NCBI GenBank assembly: GCA_014650415.1 | Contig: BMUX01000015.1 | Location: 62,001 to 126,000, forward strand | Length of the DNA: 64,000 bases | Direction: 5' to 3' | Source: Streptomyces spiroverticillatus | Lineage (GTDB): Bacteria > Actinomycetota > Actinomycetes > Streptomycetales > Streptomycetaceae | In this document: piece by piece, positions 61,078 to 64,000 of the stretch | How the letters are laid out: every line of letters starts with the position of its first letter | Position numbering within the stretch: the first letter of the stretch is position 1 | Position numbers and translations under genes: made by a program | The notes under the pieces: model-generated | What the model was told of the DNA's origin: nothing | The model's input: only the letters and a program-made list of their open reading frames with translations | Database searches by the model: none

Positions 61078-62280
61078 ATGTCTGGAACGACCGGTACCAC
61101 TTCTGTCATCGTCGCGGGCGCCCGGACGCCCATGGGCCGTCTCCTCGGCTCCCTGAAGTCCTTCTCCGGAGCCGACCTGGGCGGCTTCGCGATCAAGGCG
61201 GCCGTCGAGCGTGCGGGCATCGGCGGCGACCAGGTGCAGTACGTGATCATGGGCCAGGTGCTCCAGGCCGGCGCGGGCCAGATCCCCGCCCGCCAGGCCG
61301 CCGTCAAGGCCGGCATCCCGATGAACGTCCCCGCGCTCACCATCAACAAGGTGTGCCTCTCCGGCCTGGACGCCATCGCGCTCGCCGACCAGCTGATCCG
61401 CGCCGGCGAGTTCGACATCGTGGTCGCGGGCGGCCAGGAGTCGATGACCAACGCCCCGCACCTGCTGCCGAAGTCCCGCGAGGGCTACAAGTACGGCTCG
61501 ATCGAGATGCTCGACGCGATGGCGTACGACGGTCTCACCGACTCCTTCGAGAACATCCCGATGGGGGAGTCGACCGAGAAGCACAACACGCGCCTCGGCA
61601 TCGAGCGCGCCCCGCAGGACGAGTTCGCCGCCCAGTCCCACCAGCGCGCCGCCGCCGCTCAGAAGAACGGCATCTTCGAGGCCGAGATCACCCCCGTCGA
61701 GGTACCGCAGCGCAAGGGCGACCCGGTGCTGGTGTCGACGGACGAGGGCGTGCGCCCGGAGACCACCGTCGAGTCCCTCGCCAAGCTGCGCCCCGCCTTC
61801 GCCAAGGACGGCACGATCACCGCCGGTACGTCGTCCCAGATCTCGGACGGTGCGGCCGCGGTCGTCGTCATGAGCAAGGCCAAGGCCGAGGAGCTGGGCC
61901 TGGACTGGATCGCCGAGATCGGCGCGCACGGCAACGTCGCCGGGCCGGACAACTCGCTCCAGTCGCAGCCGTCGAATGCCATCGCGCACGCCCTCAAGAA
62001 GGAGGGCCTGGGTGTTGACGACCTCGACCTCATCGAGATCAACGAGGCCTTCGCAGCCGTCGCCGTCCAGTCAATGAAGGACCTCGGCGTGTCCCCGGAA
62101 AAGGTGAACGTCAACGGTGGTGCGATCGCTCTGGGCCACCCCATCGGCATGTCCGGCGCGCGGGTCGTCCTGCACCTGGCGCTGGAGCTGAAGCGGCGCG
62201 GCGGCGGCGTCGGCGCTGCGGCCCTGTGCGGGGGCGGCGGCCAGGGCGACGCGCTGATCGTGCGCGTGCCGGGCAAGTAG
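61078..62280 (+). CDS. Acetyl-CoA C-acetyltransferase (thiolase)
   Basis: This biosynthetic-type thiolase condenses or cleaves acetyl-CoA units. The nucleophilic Cys lies in NKVCLSGLDAI, the active-site His in NEAFAAV and GGAIALGHPIGMSGAR, and the second Cys in ALCGGGGQGDALIV. The length of 400 residues is typical. The start ATG at 61078 is preceded by AAGGGG. It is divergent from mce and followed by meaB after 37 bases. Confidence 0.96.
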   Translation: MSGTTGTTSVIVAGARTPMGRLLGSLKSFSGADLGGFAIKAAVERAGIGGDQVQYVIMGQVLQAGAGQIPARQAAVKAGIPMNVPALTINKVCLSGLDAIALADQLIRAGEFDIVVAGGQESMTNAPHLLPKSREGYKYGSIEMLDAMAYDGLTDSFENIPMGESTEKHNTRLGIERAPQDEFAAQSHQRAAAAQKNGIFEAEITPVEVPQRKGDPVLVSTDEGVRPETTVESLAKLRPAFAKDGTITAGTSSQISDGAAAVVVMSKAKAEELGLDWIAEIGAHGNVAGPDNSLQSQPSNAIAHALKKEGLGVDDLDLIEINEAFAAVAVQSMKDLGVSPEKVNVNGGAIALGHPIGMSGARVVLHLALELKRRGGGVGAAALCGGGGQGDALIVRVPGK

Positions 62281-62317
62281 TTCTCGTACGTACGGAGCGG
62301 ATGAGCGGAGCGCTGTG

Positions 62318-63277
62318 ATGCAGGACGTCCCCACGCTGGTGGAACAGGCCCGGGAAGGGCGGCCCAGGGCCGTGGCCCGGCTGATCTCGCTGGTCGAGGG
62401 GGCGTCCCCGCAGCTCCGCGAGGTGATGGCGGCGCTGGCGCCGCTGGCGGGCAACGCGTACGTGGTCGGGCTGACCGGCTCCCCGGGCGTCGGCAAGTCG
62501 ACGTCGACGTCGGCGCTGGTGGCGACGTACCGGCGGGCGGGCAAGCGGGTCGCGGTGCTGGCCGTGGACCCGTCGTCGCCCTTCTCCGGGGGAGCGCTGC
62601 TGGGCGACCGGATCCGGATGGCCGACCACGCGTCGGACCCCGGCGTCTACATCCGGTCGATGGCGACGCGGGGGCACCTGGGCGGGCTCGCATGGGCCGC
62701 CCCGCAGGCGATCCGCGTCCTGGACGCGTCCGGCTTCGACGTCGTACTGGTCGAGACGGTCGGCGTCGGCCAGTCCGAGGTGGAGATCGCCGCCCAGGCG
62801 GACACCTCGATGGTGCTGCTCGCGCCCGGGATGGGCGACGGGATCCAGGCGGCGAAGGCCGGAATCCTGGAGATCGGCGATGTGTACGTCGTCAACAAGG
62901 CGGACCGTGACGGGGCGGACGCCACGGTCCGCGAGCTGAACCACATGCTCGGGCTCGGGGAGTCCCGGGGCCCCGGCGACTGGCGGCCGCCGATCGTCAA
63001 GACGGTCGCCGCCCGCGGCGAGGGCGTCGACGAGGTGGTCGAGGCGCTGGAGAAGCACCGGGCGTGGATGGAGGAGCACGGGGTGCTGGCCGAACGTCGG
63101 TCCGCCCGCGCCGCCCACGAGGTGGAGACGATCGCGGTCACCGCGCTGCGGGAGCGGATCGGGGATCTGCGGGGGGACCGGCGGCTGGGTGCGCTGGCGG
63201 AGCGGATCGTGGCGGGGGAGCTGGATCCGTACGCGGCGGCGGACGAGTTGGTGGCGGGGGTCACGGAGGGCTCGTGA
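62318..63277 (+). CDS. meaB: Methylmalonyl-CoA mutase-associated GTPase MeaB
   Basis: MeaB is the G3E-family chaperone GTPase that protects and reloads methylmalonyl-CoA mutase with adenosylcobalamin. The P-loop GLTGSPGVGKST, the switch region AVDPSSPFSGGALLGDRIRM, VETVGVGQSE and NKADRDGAD are intact. I use the ATG at 62318, seven bases after GGAG; an adjacent GTG at 62315 is too close. The length is 319 residues. It probably shares a transcript with the thiolase gene. Confidence 0.96.
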   Translation: MQDVPTLVEQAREGRPRAVARLISLVEGASPQLREVMAALAPLAGNAYVVGLTGSPGVGKSTSTSALVATYRRAGKRVAVLAVDPSSPFSGGALLGDRIRMADHASDPGVYIRSMATRGHLGGLAWAAPQAIRVLDASGFDVVLVETVGVGQSEVEIAAQADTSMVLLAPGMGDGIQAAKAGILEIGDVYVVNKADRDGADATVRELNHMLGLGESRGPGDWRPPIVKTVAARGEGVDEVVEALEKHRAWMEEHGVLAERRSARAAHEVETIAVTALRERIGDLRGDRRLGALAERIVAGELDPYAAADELVAGVTEGS

Positions 63278-63397
63278 GGCTCCGCCTGGGGGTGGGGAGT
63301 TGCTGTTCCGGCCGGGGCCGGCGGTGATCCCCGCCCCTGCAACGGGAGTTGTGCCATGAACCTGCGGAAACCCCTGTTCAGCACCCCCTCCCGCTGT

Positions 63398-63480
63398 TAG
63401 CTTGAGCGCATGATCTTCCTTCGTGGGTAGCCGGCATCCCCTCCACGACCCCCCTCCGGCAGGAGCGCGAGCGGTCGTGG
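63398..63480 (+). promoter_or_regulatory. Possible leader peptide and attenuator upstream of the MFS gene
   Basis: This lies in the 245-base gap after meaB. TAGCTT (63398-63403) resembles a -10 box. ATG at 63411 opens a six-codon frame (MIFLRG, stop TAG) at the expected transcription start. CCACGACC (63443-63450) and GGTCGTGG (63473-63480) then form an 8-bp stem just upstream of the transporter gene. The layout is that of a translational attenuator, but it is unproven. Confidence 0.4.
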
Positions 63481-63522
63481 TTCGGCATGTCCACACACCT
63501 GCACACCACCTCGGGAAGACTC

Positions 63523-64000
63523 ATGTCCGCCAAGCCTTCATACGGTGCTGTCCTGCGCACCCCCCAGGCCGCCCGCACCTTCGGCTCCGCCCTGCTCGGG
63601 CGGCTCGCCTACGGGATCCTGCCGCTGCCCCTCGTCCTCACCGTCAAGAACGCCACCGGTTCGTACGCCGCCGCCGGTGTCCTGATGTCCGTGTACGGCG
63701 CCTGCTCCGTCCTGCTCAGCCCCTACCGGGCCGGGCTCGTCGACCGGTTCGGGCCCCGGCGGGCCCTGCTGCCGCTGGCCGCCGTGTTCGCCGCGTTCCT
63801 GGTCACCCTCGCCCTCGTCTGCTGGACGCCCGGCGCTCCCGTACCGCTGATCGGTCTGCTCGTCGCCCTCGTCGGCGTGAGCTGCCCGCCGCTCGGGCCC
63901 ACGATGCGGGTGCTCTGGGGGCGGCTGGTGCCCGACCGGGCGCTGCTCCAGCGGGCGTACAGCCTGGACGGGGTGGTCGAGGAGCTGCTGTTCGTGGCCG
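63523..64000 (+). CDS. MFS transporter, 3' end outside window
   Basis: The first 159 residues are visible, with four to five membrane helices. The motif between helices 2 and 3 (SPYRAGLVDRFGPRRALL) is the major-facilitator motif A variant (G-x-x-x-D-R-x-G-x-R-R). The ATG at 63523 has GGGA nine bases upstream; an in-frame ATG at 63487 would add 12 hydrophilic residues. Substrate cannot be told. A leader-peptide-like region lies upstream. Confidence 0.88.
   Translation, partial: MSAKPSYGAVLRTPQAARTFGSALLGRLAYGILPLPLVLTVKNATGSYAAAGVLMSVYGACSVLLSPYRAGLVDRFGPRRALLPLAAVFAAFLVTLALVCWTPGAPVPLIGLLVALVGVSCPPLGPTMRVLWGRLVPDRALLQRAYSLDGVVEELLFVA

Overview
The window is a high-GC actinobacterial chromosome segment, almost certainly Streptomyces. 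GTG and TTG starts, ATGA-type overlaps and strong third-position GC bias are frequent. From the tRNA-Arg gene near 9.2 kb to the right edge, the gene order follows the conserved Streptomyces core that I remember as the SCO5352-SCO5400 stretch of S. coelicolor: nrtL-lysA-hom-thrC-thrB-rho-LCP-rpmE-prfA-prmC-sua5-PTP-glyA-wecA-atpIBEFHAGDC-DUF2550-chiC-...-nucS-...-filP-scy-mce-acetyltransferase-meaB.

Region 1 (1-9.0 kb) is accessory and is the most interesting part. It opens inside a gene for a LysK-like M20 hydrolase, the type that releases products from a LysW-type amino-group carrier protein. This gene is translationally coupled to a full PAPS-supply set (cysC, cysD, cysN). Next comes a 49-residue candidate RiPP precursor ending in ATCICWSEISIGE, a 758-aa fused leader-binding/YcaO cyclodehydratase, and a 225-aa protein that looks like the N-terminal half of a SagB-type dehydrogenase without its flavin domain. 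A two-component pair follows; its kinase carries a TTA codon, and the two genes overlap convergently at their 3' ends. The block ends at the 3' side of tRNA-Arg(CCG), where an integrated element would be expected to join.

Region 2 (9.2-25.2 kb) holds a lone receiver protein, an ArgS-derived anticodon-binding protein, lysine and threonine biosynthesis, Rho, a cell-wall ligase of the LCP family, ribosomal protein L31, and the translation-fidelity genes prfA, prmC and sua5. It ends with a phosphatase-like protein lacking the nucleophilic Cys and an SHMT with altered active-site tyrosines.

Region 3 (25.3-35.4 kb) is a WecA-type phosphoglycosyltransferase, the nine-gene F1Fo ATP synthase operon and a DUF2550 membrane protein.

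Region 4 (35.5-44.7 kb) is a secreted GH18 chitinase behind two 12-bp direct repeats, a NarL-type two-component pair, a membrane protein, a PduO-type cobalamin adenosyltransferase, a drug-efflux-type ABC transporter divergent from a TetR regulator, 3-hydroxybutyryl-CoA dehydrogenase and a STAS protein.

Region 5 (44.7-54.8 kb) is an ATPase with a Pro/Thr-rich tail, the mismatch endonuclease NucS, a SCO5389-family protein, a luciferase-like flavoenzyme, a zinc-ribbon protein and two paralogous ABC transporter operons separated by 23-bp tandem repeats.

Region 6 (54.8-64 kb) has the polar-growth coiled-coil proteins FilP and Scy, then methylmalonyl-CoA epimerase, acetyl-CoA acetyltransferase and the MeaB GTPase, and the start of an MFS transporter behind a possible leader peptide. 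The cobalamin adenosyltransferase, epimerase and MeaB together serve the methylmalonyl-CoA/B12 branch.
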